23,908 bases of DNA. It comes from F1-20-MAGs119 sp041164425. Lineage in GTDB: Bacteria; Actinomycetota; Acidimicrobiia; Acidimicrobiales; Ilumatobacteraceae. The notes below the pieces were generated by a model that was given only the letters and a program-made list of their open reading frames with translations, was not told where the DNA came from and ran no database searches. The translations under genes were made by a program, and so were the position numbers. The stretch lies in assembly GCA_041164425.1 (NCBI GenBank), contig JBEAPO010000063.1:1-23908 (forward strand). The letters are read 5' to 3'. The stretch's first letter is position 1; the number at the start of each line of letters is the position of its first letter. This document shows positions 1-7,076 of the stretch, piece after piece.

Positions 1-731
1 CGCGCGAAGTCGGTTGCGGTCGCATACACGTACGAGGACCCGACGAAGTTGCCCGCGGCATCGAACTTGGCGGTCGCGCTCGACATCTTCAAAGGTGCAA
101 AGAGGCGCTCATTGATGAAACGCGTCATGTTCTCGCGACGTTGTGCCGGACTCTCATCGTCTTCTCGACCTTCACCGATCAAGTCACCGAGAACACGGCA
201 GATGATGTTGGTCGTGCCCGATGAGTAGACCCAATGCGTTCCCGGTTCGTGCACGAGTGGCAGTGCGGCCGCGTACGCGGCATGGTCGTTGCTTCCCGCA
301 CCGAAGAGCATGTCGATGACGTGTGACTTCTCTCCATGCACGTAGTCTTCGATCCACTCGAGTCCCGCACGCATCTCGAGCAGGTTCCGAAGCGTGATGC
401 TGGCGCGCTCGTCGCCCGACCACTCGGGAACGGAAGCCGGCGCGTCGATGTCGAGGAGACCGTCGGCCACGAGGAAACCGACGAGAGCGTGCGTCATGCT
501 CTTGGCCATCGACCACGAGATGTGTGTCACATCGGGCCCACACGGAGTCGCGTAACCGGTGCCGTAGGCGGCGAGAACTTCCCTGCCTCCGCGCCACGCC
601 ACGACCGCGTGGGTCTCTCCGTGGGTCTCGGCTGGCGGCATGCCGCGGCGGAAGGCGTCGGTGATGGAGGTGATTTTCTGATCGTACCGATGGGCATCGG
701 AGCGGTGGTCACGACTAGCGTTTTGCGCCAT
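1..731 (-). CDS. Serine hydrolase, beta-lactamase class C / EstB-like family (3' end beyond window)
   Basis: Only the first 243 codons are present; the gene continues past the left edge. The S-x-x-K motif of the penicillin-binding-protein/class C beta-lactamase fold is seen as SMAK (Ser74, Lys77), and the second motif Y-x-S as YSS (Tyr169), about 95 residues later as expected for the family. The third motif (H/K-x-G) would lie outside the window. No signal peptide is seen, so a cytoplasmic esterase or amide hydrolase is more likely than a true beta-lactamase; the substrate cannot be told. The ATG chosen shares two bases with the ATG of the divergent mcd gene (CATG at 729-732). An in-frame GTG at 740 has a good Shine-Dalgarno (complement of 746-752, 5 nt spacing) and may be the real start, which would make the two genes overlap by 11 bp. 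Confidence 0.8.
   Translation of the reverse strand, partial: MAQNASRDHRSDAHRYDQKITSITDAFRRGMPPAETHGETHAVVAWRGGREVLAAYGTGYATPCGPDVTHISWSMAKSMTHALVGFLVADGLLDIDAPASVPEWSGDERASITLRNLLEMRAGLEWIEDYVHGEKSHVIDMLFGAGSNDHAAYAAALPLVHEPGTHWVYSSGTTNIICRVLGDLIGEGREDDESPAQRRENMTRFINERLFAPLKMSSATAKFDAAGNFVGSSYVYATATDFA
716..721 (+). promoter_or_regulatory. -10 box of a leaderless promoter for mcd
   Basis: TAGCGT fits TANNNT and ends 8 nt before the ATG at 730, so transcription would start at or next to the start codon. No clear -35 is seen. The site lies inside the beginning of the divergent serine hydrolase gene. Confidence 0.5.
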
Positions 732-2346
732 GGCCAGCACCGCATCCCTCCCGACGCCCGACCTGCAAACCGCTGCGACGATCATCGAAACCGCCCGCGC
801 AATGGTCGGCAAGGCCGTGCGCAAACTCTCCGCGAGTGGCGGACCCGACGTCGAGCAAGTTCTTGCGTACGACATTGCCCACGCGGCAGCCGCGGTCGAA
901 ACGGCCCGGTCGATGCTCGACTACGGAGCGAAAGGCGACACCGAAGCACGCCTCACCTGCGCCTTCACCGCCGACATGGTGCACGATCTCGTGACTCGTC
1001 TCGTTGGTCGCGAACAACTATGGGGTGTCAGTGCGGCAGACCTGTCGTTCGGCCACGACTTCGTCTCGGTGTTTCGCTCGCCAGAGTTTCTCGCCTCGCT
1101 CGCCGACCAGCAGGGTCCGCGTCACCTCGATGCCGACTTCGAAATGGTTCAGGACACCTTCCGCGCTTATGCGACCAAGGAAGTCGCACCACGCGCCGAG
1201 CACGTGCACCGCCACAACGCCGACGTTCCCGAAGAGATCATCGCGGGTCTCGCCGAGATGGGTGCCTTCGGATTGTCGATTCCGGCCGAGTACGGCGGCT
1301 ACAGCGAAGGTGGCGACGGTGAGTACATGGGCAACGTCATCGCCACTGAAGAGTTGTCGCGCGGATCACTCGGCATCGGCGGTTCGCTGATCACGCGTCC
1401 CGAGATCCTCGCCCGCGCGCTCATGAAGGGCGGCACCGAAGAACAGAAGCACGAGTGGCTCCCGAAACTTTCCACCGCCGAGGTTCTCGCGGCAGTCGCC
1501 GTCACCGAACCCGACTACGGCAGCGACGTCGCCAACATCAAGGTCACCGCGACGCAGTCCGACCTTGCCGATGGTCGCAAGGGATGGCGAATCAACGGCG
1601 TAAAGACGTGGTGCACGTTCGGCGCGCGCGCCGACGTACTGATGTTGCTCGCCCGCACGAACCCCGACCGCAGCCTCGGACACAAGGGTCTCAGCCTGTT
1701 CATCGTGCCCAAGCCACATGGCGACGCGCACGGCTTCCTCTTCAACCAGGAAGAGGGCGGAAAGATGGAGGGCCGCCCGATCGACACGATCGGCTACCGC
1801 GGCATGCACTCCTACGAAATCGCATTGGAAGATTGGTGGGTTCCGGCAGAGAACCTGATCGGCCTCGAGTCGGGTCTCGGCAAAGGCTTCTACTTCCAGA
1901 TGGCCGGCTTCGAGAACGGTCGTCTGCAAACCGCGGCCCGCGCCGTTGGTGTGATGCAGGCGGCGTACGAAGCGGCGCTCGACTATGCGAACAACCGCTC
2001 GGTGTTCGGCAAGAACGTCTACGACTACCAACTCACCAAGGCGAAGCTTGGCCGCATGGCGACGATCATCCAGGCGAGCCGCCAGTTCTCGTACGGCGTT
2101 GCCAAGTTGATGGCCAAGGGCGAAGGTGCGATGGAGGCCAGCATGGTGAAGGCCTACGTCTGCAAGGCCGCCGAGTGGGTGGCCCGCGAGGCGATGCAGA
2201 TCCACGGCGGTTACGGCTACGCCGAGGAGTACTCGGTCAGCCGCCTCTTCGTCGACGCTCGCGTGCTGTCGATCTTCGAGGGTGCCGACGAGACGCTCTG
2301 TCTCAAGGTGATTGCGCGCCAGCTCGTCGACGCTGCCGGCAAGTAG
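730..2346 (+). CDS. mcd: (2S)-Methylsuccinyl-CoA dehydrogenase (acyl-CoA dehydrogenase family)
   Basis: This 538-residue flavoprotein would oxidise (2S)-methylsuccinyl-CoA to mesaconyl-CoA in the ethylmalonyl-CoA pathway. Ordinary acyl-CoA dehydrogenases have about 380-400 residues; this one has an extra helical N-terminal segment of about 135 residues, as described for Mcd. The dehydrogenase core follows: helical N-terminal part (about 137-250), FAD/substrate segment AVTEPDYGSD (257-266), beta domain, and C-terminal helices with QIHGGYGYAEE (490-500) and IFEGADE (515-521), where Glu517 sits where many family members carry the catalytic base. The usual EGT is EGA here. The nearby mcl1 and mcl2 support the assignment strongly, although length and context, not a substrate residue, are the main basis. 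It ends 3 nt before the convergent HAD gene. A leaderless start at 730 is likely. Another long-chain or unusual acyl-CoA dehydrogenase remains possible. Confidence 0.8.
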   Translation: MASTASLPTPDLQTAATIIETARAMVGKAVRKLSASGGPDVEQVLAYDIAHAAAAVETARSMLDYGAKGDTEARLTCAFTADMVHDLVTRLVGREQLWGVSAADLSFGHDFVSVFRSPEFLASLADQQGPRHLDADFEMVQDTFRAYATKEVAPRAEHVHRHNADVPEEIIAGLAEMGAFGLSIPAEYGGYSEGGDGEYMGNVIATEELSRGSLGIGGSLITRPEILARALMKGGTEEQKHEWLPKLSTAEVLAAVAVTEPDYGSDVANIKVTATQSDLADGRKGWRINGVKTWCTFGARADVLMLLARTNPDRSLGHKGLSLFIVPKPHGDAHGFLFNQEEGGKMEGRPIDTIGYRGMHSYEIALEDWWVPAENLIGLESGLGKGFYFQMAGFENGRLQTAARAVGVMQAAYEAALDYANNRSVFGKNVYDYQLTKAKLGRMATIIQASRQFSYGVAKLMAKGEGAMEASMVKAYVCKAAEWVAREAMQIHGGYGYAEEYSVSRLFVDARVLSIFEGADETLCLKVIARQLVDAAGK

Positions 2347-2349
2347 GTC

Positions 2350-3039
2350 TCAAACCAGCGACAACAAGTCGCCCAACGTCTTGATGCGGTCGACGTCATG
2401 GTCGGCTGCATCGTCGTAGGGGTCGACGAGAATCGGGTGCAGTCCCGCCGCGCGGGAACCACGCACGTCCATCACGAGCGAGTCGCCGACGTAAGCGATG
2501 CGCGAGCGTTCGATACCGTCGAAATGCACGAGCGCGTGGTCGAAGATACGCGGATCGGGCTTTTCGACACCCACCACGTGACTGTCGATGACGCAACGCA
2601 CCGATGCGAGCGGCCCGGAACCCACCTGACAGATGCCACTCACCTCCAGGGTTGATTCGATCTGGCCGCTCGCGTTGCTGACGATGCCCGTCGGCACACC
2701 TCGTGCGGCGAGTTCGCGCAACGCATCGGCCGAACCCGGGATCGGATGCCTCCACAGTCGGGCGTTGGCCTTCACGTGCGTGAGCACCTCGAGTGCCGCC
2801 TCTTGATGTTCATCGGGAACCGAAAGGTGAGCGAGATACGTCGCGTTGTAGTGGGTCCAGTCCGACTCGCCCGCGGTGACCGCCGATTTTGCAGCCATAC
2901 CTGCGTAGTGCGCCCGTACGTACGTCTCGTGCCGGTCGTCACCGCCGTAGTAGGCGATGAGTGGCGCGAGAACCTTGGGGTCGGGCAGAACCAGCACGCC
3001 ACCGGCATCGAAGAGAATCGCATCGAATCTGTTGCCCAC
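2350..3039 (-). CDS. HAD-superfamily hydrolase (subclass IA type)
   Basis: The 229-residue protein has the ordered HAD motifs: motif I DAGGVL with nucleophile Asp11, motif II SNAS (Ser121), motif III Lys160 in EKPDP, and motif IV GDS...MD (Asp186, Asp191). A helical cap lies between motifs I and II. The Asp normally found two residues after the nucleophile, the general acid in phosphatases, is Gly13, so catalysis may be altered or lost. The start is GTG; 7 nt upstream is GAGACT, a weak match to the leaderless -10 box. The gene sits antisense between mcd (3 nt from its stop) and mcl1 (60 bp from its start). A housekeeping role for discarded phosphoesters is possible; the substrate is unknown. 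Confidence 0.85.
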   Translation of the reverse strand: MGNRFDAILFDAGGVLVLPDPKVLAPLIAYYGGDDRHETYVRAHYAGMAAKSAVTAGESDWTHYNATYLAHLSVPDEHQEAALEVLTHVKANARLWRHPIPGSADALRELAARGVPTGIVSNASGQIESTLEVSGICQVGSGPLASVRCVIDSHVVGVEKPDPRIFDHALVHFDGIERSRIAYVGDSLVMDVRGSRAAGLHPILVDPYDDAADHDVDRIKTLGDLLSLV

Positions 3040-3063
3040 GACGTGCAGTCTCGCAGGTGGGTT

Positions 3064-3092
3064 TCGTCACCCAAAGCCGCAAGACCTACGCT
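3064..3092 (+). promoter_or_regulatory. Leaderless promoter for mcl1
   Basis: TACGCT at 3087-3092 fits TANNNT and ends 7 nt before the GTG at 3100. TCGTCA at 3064-3069, 17 nt upstream of it, matches four of six bases of TTGACA. No Shine-Dalgarno is present. This is the only promoter in the 60-bp gap with the divergent HAD gene that I can point to. Confidence 0.55.
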
Positions 3093-3099
3093 TCGACAC

Positions 3100-4149
3100 G
3101 TGCGCAGTGCAAAAGACTTCTTCAAACCCCTCGCGATCGGCGCTCCCGAGCCCTTGCGCGAGATTCCGTTCCGGCCGAGCCGCGTCATCCACTTCTTCCC
3201 TCCCCAGTTAGAGAAGGTCGTCGCCAAGCTCCCCGAGGTGATTCCCACGGTCGACATCATCCTCGGCAACCTCGAAGATGCGATCCCGATGGCCGACAAG
3301 GACGCGGCGCGTCGCGGCTTCATCAACGTCGCGAAGACCGTTCCAATGGGCGACACGCAGTTGTGGACCCGTGTGAACAGCCTCGACTCCCCATGGTTCC
3401 TCGACGACATGAACGCCATCGTCACCGAGGCGGGCGACAAGGTCGACGTCATCATGATTCCGAAGGTCGAAGGCCCCGAAGACATCCACTACGTCGACCG
3501 TCTGCTCGCCCAGCTCGAGGCAAAAGCCGGTCTCAAGCGGCCGATCCTCATCCATGCTCTTCTCGAAACCGCGCGCGGCGTTGCAAACGTCGAAGAAATC
3601 TGCGCCGCATCCCCGCGCATGCAGGGACTCTCACTCGGACCCGCCGACCTTGCCGCCAATCGTCGCATGAAGACCACGCGTGTCGGCGGCGGCCACCCCG
3701 ACTATCTCGTGCGCCAGGACCCGAATCCCGACAATCCCGATGCGCCGCGCGGCACCTACCAACAAGATCTGTGGCACTACACGATGGCTCGCATGGTCGA
3801 TGCGTGCGTCGCCAACGGCATCTTCGCATTCTACGGACCGTTCGGTGACATCAAGGACGTCGTCGCGTGCGAAGACCAGTTCCGCAACGCATACCTACTG
3901 GGCTGCGTCGGCGCGTGGAGCCTGCACCCCGTGCAGATCGACATCGCCAAGCGTGTGTTCAGCCCACGACCCGAGGACGTGAAACAGGCGCAGCGCGTGA
4001 TCGAAGCGATGGGCGACGGCACCGGGGCGATCATGCTCGACGGCAAGATGGAAGACGACGCTTCGGTGAAGCAGTGCAAGGTGGTCGTCGAGTTGGCGCG
4101 ACAGCTTGCCGCTCGAGATCCGCACCTCACCAGCCTCTACGGATTCTGA
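3100..4149 (+). CDS. mcl1: L-malyl-CoA / beta-methylmalyl-CoA lyase (HpcH/HpaI-CitE superfamily)
   Basis: This 349-residue TIM-barrel enzyme would cleave beta-methylmalyl-CoA to glyoxylate and propionyl-CoA and condense glyoxylate with acetyl-CoA to malyl-CoA. It resembles Mcl1 of Rhodobacter, Chloroflexus and Streptomyces rather than the shorter CitE: N-terminal DFFKPLAIGAPEP (6-18), LEDA (58-61), TRVNS (90-94), metal-binding Glu156 in LLETARG and Asp183 in GPADLAANRR, the insert with GGGHPDY (196-202), and GAWSLHPVQ (271-279). The open frame extends upstream to about 2746, but that part is antisense to the HAD gene and does not look like Mcl; the GTG at 3100 behind a leaderless promoter gives a family-like N-terminus. 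mcl2 follows 18 nt downstream, so the two are probably one operon. Confidence 0.9.
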   Translation: MRSAKDFFKPLAIGAPEPLREIPFRPSRVIHFFPPQLEKVVAKLPEVIPTVDIILGNLEDAIPMADKDAARRGFINVAKTVPMGDTQLWTRVNSLDSPWFLDDMNAIVTEAGDKVDVIMIPKVEGPEDIHYVDRLLAQLEAKAGLKRPILIHALLETARGVANVEEICAASPRMQGLSLGPADLAANRRMKTTRVGGGHPDYLVRQDPNPDNPDAPRGTYQQDLWHYTMARMVDACVANGIFAFYGPFGDIKDVVACEDQFRNAYLLGCVGAWSLHPVQIDIAKRVFSPRPEDVKQAQRVIEAMGDGTGAIMLDGKMEDDASVKQCKVVVELARQLAARDPHLTSLYGF

Positions 4150-4167
4150 GAGAAAGCAGTACAACCC

Positions 4168-5034
4168 GTGTCAAAACTCCGCCCCCGCCGTTCGGTTCTC
4201 TACATGCCCGCCGCGAACGAGCGCGCACTCGAGAAGGCCAAGACGATCGCCTCAGACGCCCTGATCTTCGACCTCGAGGACGCGGTCTCACCCGAATCCA
4301 AAGATGCTGCTCGTGACAACGCGGTGAAGGCCGCGTCGTCGGGCGAGTACGGCAAGCGTGAAATCACCATCCGATGCAACGGCCTCGACACGCCGTGGGG
4401 TGCCGCCGACATCGCAGCCGCTGCGAAGTCATGTGCGTCGTCGATCGTGATCCCGAAGGTGAGCAACGCCGCAATGATCGACGAGGTGTCGAAGCACCTC
4501 GACGCCGCCGGTGCACCCGCCGAGATGATGATCTGGGCGATGGTGGAAACACCGTCGGCCATTTTCAACGCACGCGAGATCGCGGCACACCCGCGTGTCG
4601 CAGTTCTCGTCATGGGAACCAACGACCTCGTCAAGGAACTCCATGCGGTTCAGGTGCCGGGTCGCGCACCCGTCATCTCGCATCTTGCAACGGCCCTTCT
4701 CGCAGCCCGCGAGGCCGACAAGCCGATCCTCGACGGCGTCTACAACGACATCAAGAACGCCGAGGGCTTCACGGCCGAGTGCGTGCAGGGCATGCAGATG
4801 GGCTTCGACGGCAAGACCCTCATCCACCCCGATCAAGTCGCGGTTGCCAACGAGGTGTGGGCTCCGGGTGAAGCCGAGGTCGAACACGCCCACCGTGTCA
4901 TCGATGCTTTCAACACCGCCCGTGCCGAAGGCAAGGGCGTCGTGCAGCTCGACGGCAAGATGATCGAGAACCTGCACGTGGCCAATGCCGAACGGCTGAT
5001 CGCGATCGCCTCGGCCATCGCCGAGCTTTCCTGA
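4168..5034 (+). CDS. mcl2: CitE-like lyase, probable (3S)-malyl-CoA thioesterase
   Basis: This 288-residue member of the HpcH/HpaI-CitE superfamily has SVLYMPAANERAL (9-21), IFDLEDAV (33-40), Arg69 in IRCNG, metal ligand Glu127 in MVETPSA, Asp153 in MGTNDLVKEL, and HPDQVAVANEVW (220-231). In pathway clusters a second, shorter lyase homologue of this kind hydrolyses (3S)-malyl-CoA to malate and CoA (Mcl2). Its place 18 nt after mcl1 argues for that role over citrate lyase beta subunit, since no citF or citD is nearby. The start is GTG with only a weak purine stretch upstream. It ends 6 nt before the convergent dienelactone hydrolase gene. Another citramalyl-CoA-type or generic CitE-like activity cannot be excluded. 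Confidence 0.75.
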   Translation: MSKLRPRRSVLYMPAANERALEKAKTIASDALIFDLEDAVSPESKDAARDNAVKAASSGEYGKREITIRCNGLDTPWGAADIAAAAKSCASSIVIPKVSNAAMIDEVSKHLDAAGAPAEMMIWAMVETPSAIFNAREIAAHPRVAVLVMGTNDLVKELHAVQVPGRAPVISHLATALLAAREADKPILDGVYNDIKNAEGFTAECVQGMQMGFDGKTLIHPDQVAVANEVWAPGEAEVEHAHRVIDAFNTARAEGKGVVQLDGKMIENLHVANAERLIAIASAIAELS

Positions 5035-5040
5035 AGCGAA

Positions 5041-5709
5041 TCAGAGATTCGCGCGGAACAGCGCGAGCACCCGCGTCCATGCAGCGTTTGATGCCGTCGC
5101 GTCGTACACGTCGGGACGATCGTCGTTGAAGAATGCGTGGTGCGTGCCCGGATAAACGTGGAACGTCGCGTTCTTGCCTCGTGACTTCAGATCGACCTCG
5201 AGCGCGCGTGCGGCCTCGGGTGTGGCGAACGCGTCATTCTCGGCGTAATGCCCCTCGATGACTCCACTGATCGCGCTCCAGTCGGGCTGCGCTTCGGGCC
5301 AGGGAATGACACCGTAGAACGGTGCAGCCGCCGCGACCGCATCGGGGCGCTGACACGCGAGCGTGAGCGTGAGACCGCCACCCATGCAGTAGCCGACGAC
5401 TCCGACCTTCGTTCGTCCGGTTTTTTCCTGCAACAGATCCACCGCACCGCTGAGGTCTTTGCCCGCGCGGTCGAGTTTCAGACCCATCATCAACTTGCCC
5501 GCTTCGTCGGGTTCGCTTGCTGCCTCGCCGCGGTAGAGATCGGGAGCAAGGGCCGTGAATCCCTCGGCAGCGAACCTGTCGGCGACGTTCTTGATGTGCG
5601 GCACGAGGCCCCACCACTCTTGGATGACGATGACACCCGGACCGCCGCCGTCGGCCAGGTAGCCGCTGCCCATCGAACCATTGCTCTTGAACGAGACGAT
5701 TTCTCCCAT
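5041..5709 (-). CDS. Dienelactone hydrolase family protein
   Basis: This 222-residue cytoplasmic alpha/beta hydrolase has the family triad in order: nucleophile Cys108 in GYCMGGG, Asp159 in ENDAF, and His191 in THHAFF, plus the family Glu31 in QEWWG, which interacts with the resting cysteine. Length and motifs fit carboxymethylenebutenolidase-like enzymes; no aromatic ring-cleavage genes are nearby, so the natural substrate is unknown and a general ester or lactone hydrolase is likely. It lies 9 nt downstream of the IF2B-like gene on the same strand and may be co-transcribed, but TAGGTT at 5716-5721, overlapping the upstream stop codon and 6 nt before the ATG, could also give it its own leaderless transcript. 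Confidence 0.88.
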   Translation of the reverse strand: MGEIVSFKSNGSMGSGYLADGGGPGVIVIQEWWGLVPHIKNVADRFAAEGFTALAPDLYRGEAASEPDEAGKLMMGLKLDRAGKDLSGAVDLLQEKTGRTKVGVVGYCMGGGLTLTLACQRPDAVAAAAPFYGVIPWPEAQPDWSAISGVIEGHYAENDAFATPEAARALEVDLKSRGKNATFHVYPGTHHAFFNDDRPDVYDATASNAAWTRVLALFRANL

Positions 5710-5718
5710 GCGGGAAAC

Positions 5719-6549
5719 CTACATCGCCGAGCGAACGGTCAGTTCGGTCGCTGCGGGCGCTTCGGGTCGGATGCCGGTTGCCTGGACCGCGATACCGTCC
5801 TCGACGCCCGCACTTCCGACGACCGTGGTCACAAGCGCCAGCGGAACCATCTCGATGTCGCGGTGCCACGCGTCGCCGCGCGTGTCATCGTCGACGAGTC
5901 GCACCATCGCGTCGGTGAAGACCTTCGGCAATCGCGTGCCCACGGGCGTGGTTGCGACGACGTCGATACCCGCGCAATACGCGGCGGTGGCGAGCTGTGC
6001 CGACCCCATCGGCGACCAAATGCCGTCGGGAGCGGCAAACGATGCCGCGATCAGGACACCGTTACTTTCGGCCACCGCGGCCGCGGCGCGTTGTGGTTCG
6101 ACGAGGTGGGTGACCACTTCGTTGCGTTCGAGCACCCGCACCATGTGGTCGGCACCGTTGTCACCGTCCACGACGCACACCTCGATGTCGAACGACTGAG
6201 CCAGCGCGACCGCGACCTCCCACGACCAACCGTTCACGACGACAACCCCGCCGTCGGGAAAGCGGGTCGCGAGGTGACCGGCGAGGTGCGCGGGGGTCGC
6301 ATCTTCGTTCACGCGTTCGACGCAGCGGCGGAGCGTGTCCCGCGGTTCGAGGGCCGTCAGCAGTTCTGCACACATCCACCAGAGCGGCCCGCACGTGGGA
6401 TGTTTCTCGACGATGCGTCGACACGTGAGCAGCAGATTCGCGGGGTCGGCACCGAGGTGACGCAGCGCCGAGGCAGTCTCGGCCACCAGTTCGGGGGCGT
6501 CGGCGTACCCGGAGCGTGCCAAATAACGCAGGTGCTCGATCGGATGCAC
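5719..6549 (-). CDS. IF2B-related family protein of unknown function
   Basis: The roughly 276-residue protein has a helical N-terminal half and a C-terminal half that reads like the eIF2B-alpha/methylthioribose-1-phosphate isomerase fold: strand VVVVNG, strand CVVDGD, then VLIAASFAAPDGIWSPMGSAQLA and GIDVVATTPVGT, which parallel the family's GAD..dG.v.NK.GS and gip.yv..P segments. The catalytic GAD aspartate of the isomerase is not present (IAAS), so MtnA activity is unlikely; a sugar-phosphate or nucleotide-binding role is only inference. I chose the GTG at 6549 because TACCTT (6557-6562) ends exactly 7 nt upstream, as for other leaderless genes here; a TTG at 6558 would add three residues. 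It is divergent from the gene at 6588 and 9 nt upstream of the dienelactone hydrolase gene. Confidence 0.7.
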   Translation of the reverse strand: MHPIEHLRYLARSGYADAPELVAETASALRHLGADPANLLLTCRRIVEKHPTCGPLWWMCAELLTALEPRDTLRRCVERVNEDATPAHLAGHLATRFPDGGVVVVNGWSWEVAVALAQSFDIEVCVVDGDNGADHMVRVLERNEVVTHLVEPQRAAAAVAESNGVLIAASFAAPDGIWSPMGSAQLATAAYCAGIDVVATTPVGTRLPKVFTDAMVRLVDDDTRGDAWHRDIEMVPLALVTTVVGSAGVEDGIAVQATGIRPEAPAATELTVRSAM

Positions 6550-6556
6550 TTCATCC

Positions 6557-6562
6557 AAGGTA
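6557..6562 (-). promoter_or_regulatory. -10 box of a leaderless promoter (IF2B-like gene)
   Basis: TACCTT on the minus strand ends 7 nt before the GTG at 6549. It shares the 38-bp divergent gap with the promoter of the plus-strand gene. Confidence 0.5.
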
Positions 6563-6574
6563 GTGCCGGCTTGC

Positions 6575-6580
6575 TACCGT
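6575..6580 (+). promoter_or_regulatory. -10 box of a leaderless promoter (hypothetical protein - hrpB)
   Basis: TACCGT ends 7 nt before the GTG at 6588. No Shine-Dalgarno is present between them. Confidence 0.5.
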
Positions 6581-6587
6581 TTCACCC

Positions 6588-7076
6588 GTGGCAACCACCC
6601 CCTCTGCTGATCTCGTTCTCACCCCCCTCGTCGGGGACGCCCGTCCCCTGCGCGAATGGCTCACCACGTTCCACATGGCGTCGATCGTCATCGATCCGTA
6701 CACCAACGAGAGTTCCTGGATCCTCGACACCGCGTCGCGCATCATGCGCGCCTTTGCGGGTGCGGCAGTTCGTGTGAACTTCATCGTCACCGCGACCGCC
6801 GACGAGACCAAGCAGTTCCTCGGACCACTCACCGAAGAGTTCCTCGTGTTCGTCGACCCCGATCGCGTTGCGGTTCGTGGTCTCGGCCTGCAGAAGTTGC
6901 CGGCATTCGTGTTCATCCAATCCGACCTCAGCGTTCCCGCCGCCGCCGAAGGCTGGCGCCCCGTCGAGTGGCGCAAGGTTGCGCAGTCGCTCGCCAGCAC
7001 CACAGCGTGGTCGGCACCCACCATTCCGGGGCCGAAAGACCCAAGCCCCTACGCCGGCACTCCGGCTCTCGTGTGA
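6588..7076 (+). CDS. Conserved hypothetical protein, possibly thioredoxin-like without CxxC
   Basis: This 162-residue protein has no motif I can name with confidence. It contains no signal peptide or membrane segment and no cysteines at all. The segment VRVNFIVTATADETKQFL (about 62-79) followed by LPAFVFIQSD (104-113), a strand led by a proline, resembles the second half of a thioredoxin fold, whose cis-proline precedes the third strand; this is a pattern impression only. The C-terminal 25 residues are Pro/Ser/Ala rich. The start GTG follows a leaderless -10 box by 7 nt. Its stop overlaps the hrpB start (GTGA at 7073-7076), so the two are translated from one message and hrpB probably depends on this gene for expression. 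Confidence 0.75.
   Translation: MATTPSADLVLTPLVGDARPLREWLTTFHMASIVIDPYTNESSWILDTASRIMRAFAGAAVRVNFIVTATADETKQFLGPLTEEFLVFVDPDRVAVRGLGLQKLPAFVFIQSDLSVPAAAEGWRPVEWRKVAQSLASTTAWSAPTIPGPKDPSPYAGTPALV

Noticed and set aside
1..731. Acquired beta-lactamase resistance gene
   Set aside because: The SxxK and YxS motifs are shared with many intracellular esterases, there is no signal peptide, and the third motif is outside the window.
2746..3099. N-terminal extension of Mcl1
   Set aside because: It is antisense to the HAD gene and unlike the family N-terminus; a leaderless -10 box marks the GTG at 3100.
5248..6777. A 509-codon open frame on the plus strand
   Set aside because: It lies antisense to the dienelactone hydrolase and IF2B-like genes, has no recognisable domain and crosses a divergent promoter region.
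6656..7072. N-terminal extension of HrpB
   Set aside because: It overlaps the small upstream gene in another frame, is rich in Arg/His/Ser as shadow frames are, and is not found in the HrpB family; the GTG at 7073 gives normal length.
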